DNA of 64,000 bases from Theropithecus gelada (GCF_003255815.1 NC_037670.1:64638307-64702306), one strand, 5' to 3'; counted from the first letter of the stretch, positions 13,030 through 24,768 are shown. A program made the numbers and translations. Notes: a model not told the origin generated them from the sequence alone.

Positions 13030-16000
13030 AAGATTAAGAGGATAGAGTGACATCAGCAAGATGTCGGATTAGGAAGTCCAAACTCCCCTGTCCCCATAGA
13101 AACACTAAATAAACAACTACAGACTGACTAAAACAACTTTACAAGAGCTCTGAAAGTTAGTCTAAGATCTACAGCCACCAACCAAACTACCAATCAAAAA
13201 CAAACAAACAAAACACACTGAAATGGTAGGAAAAATTCTGTGGTGTTTTACTTGACTTTGCTCACCTCTTCTCATATTGGTGGGGTCAAAGAAATGGCTC
13301 AATTCCTGATCTCTCCTTCAGGGCAGAAAGAACAAAATGCAAATCGTTTTCAAAATTCTTGCCTGGCTGTAGAGTGCCGAAAGGACTGGTATCTGTCTCA
13401 CCTGATTCAGCAAGCACACAAGAATAAGAGCATAGTTTAGATCTAAGATTGGAAACCATGGAAGGCATTTGGTGGGCATTAGAGCACATGAAAACTAAAG
13501 GAGGAGTGCAGGTGTATGGGTACCTGAGGCAAAAAGATTATGGATAGGGGAATGCATTAAAACATTTGAGGCATTGGGATAAAAGGTGAGACTTTCTGAA
13601 AAGCTAAGGCATTTGGAAGTGGTGGAGGAACATCAGAAGAAATAGGCAATAGCACACATTTACAGAGGCTCAGATAGGCTACGTGCCCAGAAAATAACTA
13701 AGAAGACCATAAGCCGTTACCCCAGGCTGAACTCAAGACTCAAGGGATCACTAATTAGCAGAAGTATTCCACACCAATTTGCAAAGATTAGGAGAAGTGG
13801 CTATTTTATCAAGTGCACAGCTCCCAACAAATGATTATTTAGACAAAGAAAAACAGGGAAATCCGACCCATTAAAAGAAGAAATAACTTCTAGAAACAGT
13901 CTCTAAAGAAACACATACTAAATAAAGATTTTAAAGCTACTATCAAATAATCTCCAAAAGCTAAAGGAAAACACAGATGAAGAACTAAAGAAAATCAGGA
14001 AAGCAATATATAAATAATATATAAACCAAATACATAGATTGGCAGCATTGACTAAAAATCAGGATCCAAATGCATGCTTCTATCAGAGACACATTTTAAG
14101 TCTATGGATACACATAGATTAGAAGTAAAATGATGGGAAAAGCCATTTCATGCAAATAGTAACCAAAAGACAGAAGGGTGTTTATTCTAATATCAGATAG
14201 AATAAACTTTAAGTAAAAAGTAGATGCAAAAGACAAAGAACATTATGTTGACCCTTTTATAAAAGAGTCAGTTCACTAAGAAGACGTACCAATTGGAGAT
14301 GCATAGGTACCCCTCATGAGAGCTCATAACATATGAAGCAAATATTGGAAGAAATGAAGGGAAAAATAGCACTACAGTAACCGTAGGAAACCTCAATACC
14401 TCACTCTCAAAATTGGTTAGAATAACCAGACAGAATATCAACAAAGACACAAAGAATTGGACAACCCTATAGAACTATTGTACATAAATGACATAAACAG
14501 ATCGTTCTACTCAACAACAGAATACACATTTTTCTTAAGTGTATATGAAACATTCTCAAGGATAGATCATATGTTATACAACATAGCAAGTCTTAATACA
14601 TTTTAAATAAGATTGAAATCACACAAAATGTATTTTCCAAACACAGTGGAAAGAAACTAGAAATCAACAACAGAAAAACACCAGAAAAATTCACAAATAT
14701 GTGGAAATTTAAAACACAGTCAAAAAAACAAATGGATCAAATAATAAATCACAAGAAAAGTTAGAAAATACCCTGAAACAAATGAAGTGAAAACACAACA
14801 TACCAAAATTTCTGGGTTGCAGAAGAAGCAGCACTAAGAAGGAAATATATAGCTCTAAATCCTTCTGTTATGTAAAAAGAAAGACTTCAAGTAGACATTC
14901 TAACATTATTACTTAAAAAATAAGAAAAGAAAAAAAAATCTAAACCTAACTCTAGCAGAAATAATGAAGTAAATACTAAAGCAGAGATGAATAAAATACA
15001 AGGTTGAAAAACAATAGGGAAAAATCAATGAAGTCAATAATTTGTACTTTAAAAAGATCAACAGAATAGATAAACCTTTAGCTAGATTGACTAAGACAAA
15101 AAGAAAGAATGTTCAAATAACTGAAGTCAGAAAAGAAAGTTACTGCCAATTTTACAGAAATCAAAAGATTATAACAATAGTATGAACAACGTGTACCAAC
15201 ATACCTAGATAAGACGGATAAATTCCTAAAATACACAAACTTTTAAGACTGAATCAAAAAGCAATTGAAAATCTGAGTAAACCTATAGCTAGTGAGGAGA
15301 TAGAATCAATTATTAAAATATTCCCACCAAAAAATAAAACTGAAGCTAAGATGTCTTCACTGGTAAATTCTACCAAACCTATAAAGAAGAATTAGCAACA
15401 AGCCTCCTAGAACTCTTCAAAAAAATTGAAGAGGAGAACAAGCTTCCTAATTCATTGTATGAGGCAATGCTAGCCTCACAGAATGAGTTATGAAGCCAAA
15501 GGAACTACCAAAATAATAATTTTTTAAAAACTACCGACTAATATTCCATAGGAATATTGATGCAAAAACTCTCAACACATACTGGCATACCAAATTCAAC
15601 AGTATATTAAAACAATTATACATCATGACAAGGGAGGATTTATTCCTGAAAGGCAAGGATGAGTCAACACCCAAAAAAAAATCAGTATAATACCACGCGT
15701 TAAAAGGATAAAATTTTAAAAACCTATGGTCATTTCAATTGACACATAAAAAACTTTTACAAAATTCAGCACTTTGTTATGATAAAAACACTTAACAAAC
15801 CAGAAATAAAAGGAAACTACCTAAACATAATAAAGGCCGTCTATGAAAAACCCACACTCAATATTGTACTCAATATTAAAAGATGAAAAATATTTCCACT
15901 AAGATTGGGAATATGTCAAAGATGCTCACTTTCACCACTTCTATTCAAGGTAGCACTGGAAGTCCTTGCCAGCTCAATTAGGCAACAAAAAGAAATAAAT

Positions 16001-18005
16001 TCATCCAAATTCAAAAGGATGAAATAAAATTATCTCTGTTTGCAGATGACATAGTCTTAGATGTATAAAACTCTAAAAAATACACACACATACACATAAA
16101 CACAAAATGTTAGTACTCAAAAACAAATTCACTGAAGTTTCATGATACAAAATCAATACACAAATATTAGTTGCACTTCTTCCATTAGCAATGAACAATC
16201 TGAAAAGGGAAATTAAGAAAATCACTTCATTTACAATCACATAAAAGAGAATAAAATACTGAAGAATTAACTCAACCATGAGGGCAAGCAACTTGTACAC
16301 TCAACACTGCAAAATGTTACTGAGGAAAATGAAAAAGACACAAACAAGTGGCAGGATGTTCCACTTGTGTCTATGTTCATGGACTGGAAAACTTAATATT
16401 TTTGAGATATCAATACTATCCAAAGCTATCTAAACTAATCAACACCATTCTTTAAAAGTTTCCAGTGACATTTTGGAGAAAAAGAAATATTAATCTTAAA
16501 ATCCATACAGAATCCCAAGGGACCCTGAATAGCTAAAACAATATTGATAAATATGAAGAAAGTTGGAGAATTCACACTTTCTTATTTCAAAGGTTACTAC
16601 AAAGCCATGGCAATCAAAACAGTGTGGAACTGGCACAAAAACAGACATAAAGACCAATGGAATAAAACAGAGAACTCAGAAGGAAATAGTCACATATATG
16701 GTCAATTGGTTTCAACAAATGAGCCAAAACCATTCAGTGAGAAAAAGTCATTTCCATAACTGATGTGGGGAATACTGGATATCCATATGCAAGAGAATAA
16801 AAATGGACACCTACCATACACAGTATAGAAAATTAACTCAAAATAAATCAAAGACCTTAATGTAAAAGCTAAAACTATAAACTTCTTGGAAGAAAACACA
16901 GGAAAAAACTTCAGGATATTGCAATTGCCAATGATTTTTTGATTTTACCACCACAAGCACAGGCAACAACAACAGCAAAATAGGTAAGCTAAATTCCATC
17001 AAAATTAAAAACTTCAGTACGAGAAAAAGCACAATTAATAGAGTAAAAAGGTAGCCCATGGAAAGAGAAAAAAATTACAAATTATATTTCGAATATGAGA
17101 TTAATATCCAGAAAACATGAAGAACTTCTACAACTCACCACCACAACAAAAACAAACAAAAACCAACCCCATTCAAAAATGGACAAAGGCCTTACTAGAG
17201 GATTCTCAAAAGAAGATATGCTAATGATCAATAAGCACATGAAAAGGTGCTTAACATTACCAGTCATTAGGGAAATGCAAATCAAAACCACAATAAGATA
17301 CCACTTCACACGCATTAGGATGATTATTATTTAAAAAGTGGAATAACAAGCATTGGTGAAGATGTGAAGGAATTGGAGCCCTAGTTCATGGCTGCTGGGA
17401 ATAGAAAATGGTGCAATCACTGTGGAAAATGATACGGTAATTTCTCAAAAAATTTAACATACCATAGGACCCAGTAATTCCGTTTTTTGTTATATGCTCA
17501 AAAAAAGTAAAAGCAGGGGGCTTGAGCAGATATTTGTACACCAATTTTAATAGCAGCATTACTACAGTAGCTTAAAGATGAAAACAATACAAATGTCCAT
17601 CAACAGATAAATGGATAAATGAAATGTGATACATACATATACTGGAATGTTATTCAGCCTTATAAAAGAATGAAATTCTGTCATTTGCTACAACATGGAT
17701 AAACTCTGAAACTCTTACTCTAAGTGAAATAAGTCACTCACAAAAGGGCAAATACTGTATGATACCATTTATATGAGGTAGTTAAATTCATAGCCACATG
17801 GGCTAGAATGGTGGTTTCCAGGAACTGGGAGATGGAGAAATGAGGAGTTGTTGTCTAATTGGTACCGAGTTTCAATTTGAGAGGATAAAAATGTTCTGGA
17901 GATGGATGATGGTGATGGTTGCCCAACAATGTGAATGTGCGTCATGCCACTGAGCTGTACACTTAAATATGATTAAAATGGTAAAATTTATATTATGTAT
18001 ATTTT
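13030..18005 (+). mobile_element. Old, nearly end-to-end L1 (L1M type), decayed
   Basis: Plus-strand L1. A 5' region (GACATCAGCAAGATGTCGGA and following) gives way near 14.0 kb to the start of ORF2. ORF2 can then be followed through the reverse transcriptase (TTTGCAGATGAC at about 16039) to the 3' UTR ending in ATTAAAATGGTAAAATTTATA. It has many stops and frameshifts. Most of ORF1 appears deleted between about 13.5 and 14.0 kb. Its former 3' tail passes into the AT-rich run at 18005-18110. Confidence 0.85.
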
Positions 18006-18110
18006 AGCACAGTAAAAATATATATCTTATATATAATACATAAATATATTATATATTTATATAAATATATGTACTATATATTATAAATTTATCATATATA
18101 AAAACACATT
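18005..18110. repeat. AT-rich low-complexity run
   Basis: TATA-type sequence following the tail of the old L1 at 13030-18005. Confidence 0.85.
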
Positions 18111-18384
18111 TGCTAATTCATTTGATATTTTCTACTACTAATAAACGTTCTAGATGAAAAAAAAATTATGAGTACCGTACTTATTTTTATTTTTCTTTGT
18201 TTTTTAATTATTTTCAGTTGCTAAAATTCACATAGTGCAAATCTACAGGGGCTATAGAATCCTTCAGCTACTCGGTTTCCTCCCCTGGAGGCAAACTCCA
18301 TTACCAGCATCTTTTTACCCTTCCAACGATATTTTATGTGTATGTGTTTGAATGCACTTGGTAGATTTTATTTCTTTTTTTTAA

Positions 18385-18584
18385 CCTGTCATAAACTATT
18401 ATTTGTTTATTATTATAGTTGACAAATAAAAATTATATCTATCATGTACAACATGATGTCTTGAAATATGTATACCTTGTGAAGTGGCTAAACCAAGCTA
18501 ATCAACATATGCAACACCTCACATACTTTTTTGTGGTGAGAAAACTCATCTATTCTTTTAGAGATTTTCAAGAATAAAAAACGT
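18385..18584 (-). mobile_element. Old L1 3' end (L1PB/L1MA type), left part
   Basis: Reverse complement of an old primate L1 3' UTR, recognised from the run through ACATGATGTCTTGAAATATG and GCTAATCAACATATGCA. It stops exactly at the target-site duplication of the young L1 and resumes at 24783. Confidence 0.8.
18570..18584. repeat. Target-site duplication, 5' copy, of the full-length L1
   Basis: AAGAATAAAAAACGT, identical to 24768-24782. The leading AA at the 3' copy could partly belong to the poly-A tail, so the certain length is 13-15 bp. Confidence 0.93.
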
Positions 18585-19626
18585 AGGGGCGGAGCAAGAT
18601 GGCCGAATAGGAACAGCTCCAGTCTCCAACTCCCAGCGCCAGCGACACAGAAGACCGGTGATTTCTGCATTTTCAACTGAGGTACTGGGTTCATCTCACT
18701 GGGGAGTGCTGGACGATCGGTGCTGGTCAGCTGCTGCAGCCCGACCAGCGAGAGCTGAAGCAGGGCGAGGCATCGCCTCACCTGGGAAGCGCAAGGGGGA
18801 AGGGAATCCCTTTTCCTAGCCAGGGGAACTGAGACACACAACACCTGGAAAATCGGGTAACTCCCACCCCAATATTGCGCTTTAAGCAAACAGGCACACC
18901 AGGAGATCATATCCCACACCTGGCCGGGAGGGTCCCACGCCCACGGAGCCTCCCTCATTGCTAGAACAGCAGTCTGTGATCTACCGGCAAGGCAGCAGCG
19001 AGGCTGGGGGAGGGGCGCCCACCATTGCTGAGGCTTAAGTAGGTAAACAAAGCTGCTGGGAAGCTCCAACTGGGTGGAGCTCACAGCAGCTCAAGGAAAC
19101 CTGCCTGTCTCTGTAGACTCCACCTCTGGGGACAGGGCACAGCTACACAACAACAACAAAAACAACAAAAAAGCAGCAGAAGCCTCTGCAGACGCAAACG
19201 ATTCTGTCTGACAGCTTTGAAGAGAGCAGTGGATCTCCCAACACGGAGGTTGAGATCTGAGAAGGGACAGACTGCCTGCTCAAGTGGGTCCCTGACCCCT
19301 GAGTAGCCTAACTGGGAGACATCCCCCACTAGGGGAAGTCTGACACCCCACACCTCACAGGGTGGAGTACACCCCTGAGAGGAAGCTTCCAAAGCAAGAA
19401 TCAGACAGGTACACTCGCTGTTCAGAAATATTCTATCTTCTGCAGCCTCTGCTGCTGATACCCAGGCAAACAGGGTCTGGAGTGGACCTCAAGCAATCTC
19501 CAACAGACCTACAGCTGAGGGTCCTGACTGTTAGAAGGAAAACTATCAAACAGGAAGGACACCTACACCAAAACCCCATCAGTACATCACCATCATCAAA
19601 GACCAGAGGCAGATAAAACCACAAAG
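18585..19626 (+). promoter_or_regulatory. L1 5' UTR with internal promoter
   Basis: About 1.04 kb of GC-rich sequence before ORF1. The YY1-type site CAAGATGGCCG at 18595-18605 sits about ten bases from the element's first base, the place where YY1 positions transcription start in human L1. In human L1 this region also carries an antisense promoter; whether the monkey form does is not visible from sequence. Long open frames run on the opposite strand (18488-19084 and 19081-19392). Confidence 0.85.
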
Positions 19627-20643
19627 ATGGGGAAAAAGCAGGGCAGAAAAGCTGGAAATTCAAAAAATAAGAGCACATCTCCCCCGGCAAAGGAGCGCAG
19701 CTCATCGCCAGCAACGGATCAAAGCTGGACGGAGAATGACTTTGACGAGATGAGAGAAGAAGGCTTCAGTCCATCAAATTTCTCAGAGCTAAAGGAGGAA
19801 TTACGTACCCAGCGCAAAGAAACTAAAAATCTTGAAAAAAAAGTGGAAGAATTGACGGCTAGAGTAATTAATGCAGAGAAGGTCATAAACGAAATGAAAG
19901 AGATGAAAACCATGACACGAGAAATACGTGACAAATGCACAAGCTTCAGTAACCGACTCGATCAACTGGAAGAAAGAGTATCAGCGATTGAGGATCAAAT
20001 GAATGAAATGAAGCGAGAAGAGAAACCAAAAGAAAAAAGAAGAAAAAGAAATGAACAAAGCCTGCAAGAAGTATGGGATTATGTAAAAAGACCAAATCTA
20101 CGTCTGATTGGGGTGCCTGAAAGTGAGGGGGAAAATGGAACCAAGTTGGAAAACACTCTTCAGGATATCATCCAGGAGAACTTCCCCAACCTAGTAGGGC
20201 AGGCCAACATTCAAATCCAGGAAATACAGAGAACGCCACAAAGATACTCCTCGAGAAGAGCAACTCCAAGACACATAATTGCCAGATTCACCAAAGTTGA
20301 AATGAAGGAAAAAATCTTAAGGGCAGCCAGAGAGAAAGGTCGGGTTACCCACAAAGGGAAGCCCATCAGACTCACAGCAGATCTCTCGGCAGAAACTCTC
20401 CAAGCCAGAAGAGAGTGGGGGCCAATATTCAACATTCTTAAAGAAAAGAATTTTAAACCCAGAATTTCATATCCAGCCAAACTAAGTTTCATAAGTGAAG
20501 GAGAAATAAAATCCTTTACAGAAAAGCAAATGCTGAGAGATTTTGTCACCACTAGGCCTGCCTTACAAGAGACCCTGAAGGAAGCACTCAACATGGAAAG
20601 GAACAACTGGTACCAGCCATTGCAAAAACATGCCAAAATGTAA
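19627..20643 (+). CDS. L1 ORF1p, RNA-binding chaperone
   Basis: Intact 338-codon ORF1, the usual primate length. The protein trimerises, coats L1 RNA in the ribonucleoprotein and acts as a nucleic-acid chaperone. Seen in the translation: a basic, Ser/Pro-rich N-terminus (MGKKQGRKAGNSKNKS), a long heptad-rich coiled coil from about residue 50 to 150, an RRM-like domain opening with PNLRLIGVPESEGEN near residue 157, and a C-terminal domain with the conserved ARREWGPIFNILKEKNF segment. The start is the first ATG after the 5' UTR, in the position usual for L1. The stop lies 63 bp before ORF2, as in human L1. Confidence 0.95.
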   Translation: MGKKQGRKAGNSKNKSTSPPAKERSSSPATDQSWTENDFDEMREEGFSPSNFSELKEELRTQRKETKNLEKKVEELTARVINAEKVINEMKEMKTMTREIRDKCTSFSNRLDQLEERVSAIEDQMNEMKREEKPKEKRRKRNEQSLQEVWDYVKRPNLRLIGVPESEGENGTKLENTLQDIIQENFPNLVGQANIQIQEIQRTPQRYSSRRATPRHIIARFTKVEMKEKILRAAREKGRVTHKGKPIRLTADLSAETLQARREWGPIFNILKEKNFKPRISYPAKLSFISEGEIKSFTEKQMLRDFVTTRPALQETLKEALNMERNNWYQPLQKHAKM

Positions 20644-20706
20644 GGACCATCGAGGCTAGGAAGAAACTGCATCAACTAACGAGCAAAATAACCAGTTAAT
20701 ATCATA

Positions 20707-23700
20707 ATGGCAGGATCAAGTTCACACATAACAATCTTAACCTTAAATGTAAATGGACTAAATGCTCCAATGAAAAGACACAGACTGGCAAACTGGATAA
20801 AGAGTCAAGACCCATCAGTCTGCTGTATTCAGGAGACCCATCTCACACGCAGAGACATACATAGGCTCAAAATAAAGGGATGGAGGAAGATTTACCAAGC
20901 AAATGGAGAACAAAAAGAAGCGGGGGTTGCAATACTAGTCTCTGATAAAACAGACTTTAAACCATCAAAGATCAAAAGAGACAAAGAAGGCCATTACATA
21001 ATGGTAAAGGGATCAATTCAACAGGAAGAGCTAACTATCCTAAATATATATGCACCCAATACAGGAGCACCCAGATTCATAAAGCAAGTCCTTAGAGACT
21101 TACAAAGAGACTTAGACTCCCATACAATAATAATGGGAGACTTCAACACTCCACTGTCAACATTAGACAGATCAACAAGACAGAAAGTTAACAAGGATAT
21201 CCAGGAATTGAACTCATCTCTGCAGCAAGCAGACCTAATAGACATCTATAGAACTCTCCACCCCAAATCAACAGAATATACATTCTTCTCAGCACCACAT
21301 CGTACTTACTCCAAAATTGACCATATAATTGGAAGTAAAGCACTCCTCAGCAAATGTACAAGAACAGAAATTATAACAAACTGTCTCTCAGACCACAGTG
21401 CAATCAAACTAGAACTCAGGACTAAGAAACTCAATCAAAACCGCTCAACTACATGGAAACTGAACAATCTGCTCCTGAATGACTACTGGGTACATCACGA
21501 AATGAAGGCAGAAATAAAGATGTTCTTTGAAACCAATGAGAACAAAGATACAACATACCAGAATCTCTGGGACACATTTAAAGCAGTGTGTAGAGGGAAA
21601 TTTATAGCACTAAATGCCCACAAGAGAAAGCAGGAAAGATCAAAAATTGACACTCTAATATCGCAATTAAAAGAACTAGAGAAGCAAGAGCAAACACATT
21701 CCAAAGCTAGCAGAAGGCAAGAAATAACTAAGATCAGAGCAGAACTGAAGGAGATAGAGACACAAAAAACCCTCCAAAAAATCAATGAATCCAGGAGTTG
21801 GTTTTTTGAAAAGATCAACAAAATTGACAGACCACTAGCAAGACTAATAAAGAAGAAAAGAGAGAAGAATCAAATCGACGCAATTAAAAATGATAAAGGG
21901 GATATCACCACCGACCCCACAGAAATACAAACTACCATCAGAGAATACTATAAACACCTCTACGCAAATAAGCTGGAAAACCTAGAAGAAATGGATAATT
22001 TCCTGGACACTTACACTCTTCCAAGACTAAACCAGGAAGAAGTTGAATCCCTGAATAGACCAATAGTAGGCTCTGAAATTGAGGCAATAATTAATAGCCT
22101 ACCAACCAAAAAAAGTCCAGGACCAGATGGATTCACAGCTGAATTCTACCAGAGGTATAAGGAGGAGTTGGTACCATTCCTTCTGAAACTATTCCAATCA
22201 ATAGAAAAAGAGGGAATCCTCCCCAACTCATTTTATGAGGCCAACATCATCCTGATACCAAAGCCTGGCAGAGACACAACAAAAAAAGAGAATTTTAGAC
22301 CAATATCCCTGATGAACATTGATGCAAAAATCCTCAATAAAATACTGGCAAACCGGATTCAGCAACACATCAAAAAGCTTATCCACCATGATCAAGTGGG
22401 CTTCATCCCTGGGATGCAAGGCTGGTTCAACATTCGCAAATCAATAAACATAATCCAGCATATAAACAAAACCAAAGACAAGAACCACATGATTATCTCA
22501 ATAGATGCAGAAAAGGCTTTTGACAAAATTCAACAGCCCTTCATGCTAAAAACTCTCAATAAATTCGGTATTGATGGAACGTACCTCAAAATAATAAGAG
22601 CTATTTATGACAAACCCACAGCCAATATCATACTGAATGGGCAAAAACTGGAAAAATTCCCTTTGAAAACTGGCACAAGACAGGGATGCCCTCTCTCACC
22701 ACTCCTATTCAACATAGTGTTGGAAGTTCTGGCTAGGGCAATTAGGCAAGAGAAAGAAATCAGGGGTATTCAGTTAGGAAAAGAAGAAGTCAAATTGTCC
22801 CTGTTTGCAGATGACATGATTGTATATTTAGAAAACCCCATTGTCTCGGCCCAAAATCTCCTTAAGCTGATAAGCAACTTCAGCAAAGTCTCAGGATACA
22901 AAATTAATGTGCAAAAATCACAAGCATTCTTATACACCAATAACAGACAAACACAGAGCCAAATCATGAATGAACTTCCATTCTCAATTGCTTCAAAGAG
23001 AATAAAATACCTAGGAATCCAACTTACAAGGGATGTAAAGGACCTCTTCAAGGAGAACTACAAACCACTGCTCAGTGAAATAAAAGAGGACACAAACAAA
23101 TGGAAGAACATACCATGCTCATGGATAGGAAGAATTAATATCGTGAAAATGGCCATACTGCCCAAGGTAATTTATAGATTCAATGCAATCCCCATCAAGC
23201 TACCAATGAGTTTCTTCACAGAATTGGAAAAAACTGCTTTAAAGTTCATATGGAACCAAAAAAGAGCCCGCATCTCCAAGACAATCCTAAGTCAAAAGAA
23301 CAAAGCTGGAGGCATCACGCTACCTGACTTCAAACTATACTACAAGGCTACAGTAACCAAAACAGCATGGTACTGGTACCAAAACAGAGATATAGACCAA
23401 TGGAACAGAACAGAGTCCTCAGAAATAATACCACACATCTACAGCCATCTGATCTTTGACAAACCTGAGAAAAACAAGAAATGGGGAAAGGATTCCCTAT
23501 TTAATAAATGGTGCTGGGAAAATTGGCTAGCCATAAGTAGAAAGCTGAAACTGGATCCTTTCCTTACTCCTTATACGAAAATTAATTCAAGATGGATTAG
23601 AGACTTAAATGTTAGACCTAATACCATAAAAATCCTAGAGGAAAACCTAGGTAGTACCATTCAGGACATAGGCATGGGCAAAGACTTCATGTCTAAAACA

Positions 23701-24534
23701 CCAAAAGCAACGGCAGCAAAAGCTAAAATTGACAAATGGGATCTAATTAAACTAAAGAGCTTCTGCACAGCAAAAGAAACTACCATCAGAGTGAACAGGC
23801 AACCTACAGAATGGGAGAAAATTTTTGCAATCTACTCATCTGACAAAGGGCTAATATCCAGAACCTACAAAGAACTCCAACAAATTTACAAGAAAAAAAC
23901 AGACAACCCCATCAAAAAGTGGGCAAAGGATATGAACAGACATTTCTCAAAAGAAGACATTCATACAGCCAACAGACACATGAAAAAATGCTCATCATCA
24001 CTGGCCATCAGAGAAATGCAAATCAAAACCACAATGAGATACCATCTCACACCAGTTAGAATGGCGATCATTCAAAAGTCAGGAAACAACAGGTGCTGGA
24101 GAGGATGTGGAGAAATAGGAACACTTTTACACTGTTGGTGGGATTGTAAACTAGTTCAACCATTATGGAAAACAGTATGGCGATTCCTCAAGGATCTAGA
24201 ACTAGATGTACCATATGACCCAGCCATCCCATTACTGGGTATATACCCAAAGGATTATAAATTATGCTGCTATAAAGACACATGCACACGTATGTTTATT
24301 GCAGCACTATTCACAATAGCAAAGACTTGGAATCAACCCAAATGTCCATCAGTGACAGATTGGATTAAGAAAATGTGGCATATATACACCATGGAATACT
24401 ATGCAGCCATAAAAAAGGATGAGTTTGTGTCCTTTGTAGGGACATGGATGCAGCTGGAAACCATCATTCTTAGCAAACTATCACAAGAACAGAAAACCAA
24501 ACACCGCATGTTCTCACTCATAGGTGGGAACTGA
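20707..24534 (+). CDS. L1 ORF2p, endonuclease and reverse transcriptase
   Basis: Intact 1275-codon ORF2, equal to the human length, encoding the enzyme for target-primed reverse transcription. The N-terminal apurinic-type endonuclease keeps all the catalytic positions I could count: N14, E43, Y115, D145, N147, D205, D229 and H230. The reverse transcriptase domain has the FADD motif at residues 700-703, with D702 and D703 as the metal ligands. It also has the conserved KSPGPDGFTAEFYQ and RQGCPLSPLLFNIVLE blocks. The C-terminal Cys/His motif is complete (C1130, C1134, H1142, C1147). No stop or frameshift is present. Translation of ORF2 in L1 depends on an unconventional reinitiation after ORF1. 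The known key residues give no reason to call it dead, but residues elsewhere can inactivate it. Confidence 0.95.
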   Translation: MAGSSSHITILTLNVNGLNAPMKRHRLANWIKSQDPSVCCIQETHLTRRDIHRLKIKGWRKIYQANGEQKEAGVAILVSDKTDFKPSKIKRDKEGHYIMVKGSIQQEELTILNIYAPNTGAPRFIKQVLRDLQRDLDSHTIIMGDFNTPLSTLDRSTRQKVNKDIQELNSSLQQADLIDIYRTLHPKSTEYTFFSAPHRTYSKIDHIIGSKALLSKCTRTEIITNCLSDHSAIKLELRTKKLNQNRSTTWKLNNLLLNDYWVHHEMKAEIKMFFETNENKDTTYQNLWDTFKAVCRGKFIALNAHKRKQERSKIDTLISQLKELEKQEQTHSKASRRQEITKIRAELKEIETQKTLQKINESRSWFFEKINKIDRPLARLIKKKREKNQIDAIKNDKGDITTDPTEIQTTIREYYKHLYANKLENLEEMDNFLDTYTLPRLNQEEVESLNRPIVGSEIEAIINSLPTKKSPGPDGFTAEFYQRYKEELVPFLLKLFQSIEKEGILPNSFYEANIILIPKPGRDTTKKENFRPISLMNIDAKILNKILANRIQQHIKKLIHHDQVGFIPGMQGWFNIRKSINIIQHINKTKDKNHMIISIDAEKAFDKIQQPFMLKTLNKFGIDGTYLKIIRAIYDKPTANIILNGQKLEKFPLKTGTRQGCPLSPLLFNIVLEVLARAIRQEKEIRGIQLGKEEVKLSLFADDMIVYLENPIVSAQNLLKLISNFSKVSGYKINVQKSQAFLYTNNRQTQSQIMNELPFSIASKRIKYLGIQLTRDVKDLFKENYKPLLSEIKEDTNKWKNIPCSWIGRINIVKMAILPKVIYRFNAIPIKLPMSFFTELEKTALKFIWNQKRARISKTILSQKNKAGGITLPDFKLYYKATVTKTAWYWYQNRDIDQWNRTESSEIIPHIYSHLIFDKPEKNKKWGKDSLFNKWCWENWLAISRKLKLDPFLTPYTKINSRWIRDLNVRPNTIKILEENLGSTIQDIGMGKDFMSKTPKATAAKAKIDKWDLIKLKSFCTAKETTIRVNRQPTEWEKIFAIYSSDKGLISRTYKELQQIYKKKTDNPIKKWAKDMNRHFSKEDIHTANRHMKKCSSSLAIREMQIKTTMRYHLTPVRMAIIQKSGNNRCWRGCGEIGTLLHCWWDCKLVQPLWKTVWRFLKDLELDVPYDPAIPLLGIYPKDYKLCCYKDTCTRMFIAALFTIAKTWNQPKCPSVTDWIKKMWHIYTMEYYAAIKKDEFVSFVGTWMQLETIILSKLSQEQKTKHRMFSLIGGN

Positions 24535-24768
24535 ACAATGAGATCACTTGGACTCAGGAAGGGGAACATCACACACCGGGGCCTATCATGGGGAGGGGGG
24601 AGGGGGGAGGGATTGCATTGGGAGTTATACCTGATGTAAATGACGAGTTGATGGGTGCAGCAGACCAACATGGCACAAGTATACATATGTAACAAACCTG
24701 CACGTTATGCACATGTACCCTACAACTTAAAGTATGATAATAATAAATAAATTTAAAAAAAAAAAAAA
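24535..24768 (+). terminator. L1 3' UTR with G-rich run, poly-A signal and tail
   Basis: A short 3' UTR with a guanine-rich run at 24590-24611 (runs of 4, 6, 6 and 3 G separated by single A), able to form a G-quadruplex as in other primate L1s. Overlapping AATAAA signals at about 24740-24751 precede an A-rich tail. The tail is short (about 15 A), which for a young insertion suggests some shortening or incomplete assembly of the homopolymer. Confidence 0.85.

Larger units (their letters stand above)
18585..24768 (+). mobile_element. Full-length young L1 retrotransposon with intact ORFs
   Basis: A complete LINE-1 of about 6.18 kb with 5' UTR, ORF1, a 63-bp spacer, ORF2, 3' UTR and A-rich tail. 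It is bounded by 15-bp direct repeats AAGAATAAAAAACGT at 18570-18584 and 24768-24782, identical in both copies. On the bottom strand the cut site reads TATTCTT/GA, a relaxed version of the L1 endonuclease target. The 5' UTR differs from the human L1PA1 form and looks like the cercopithecid lineage. It sits inside an older minus-strand L1 and lies antisense to ABCA13. Both ORFs are open over their full expected lengths (338 and 1275 codons), so the copy may be recent and competent. Competence is inference. Confidence 0.95.
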
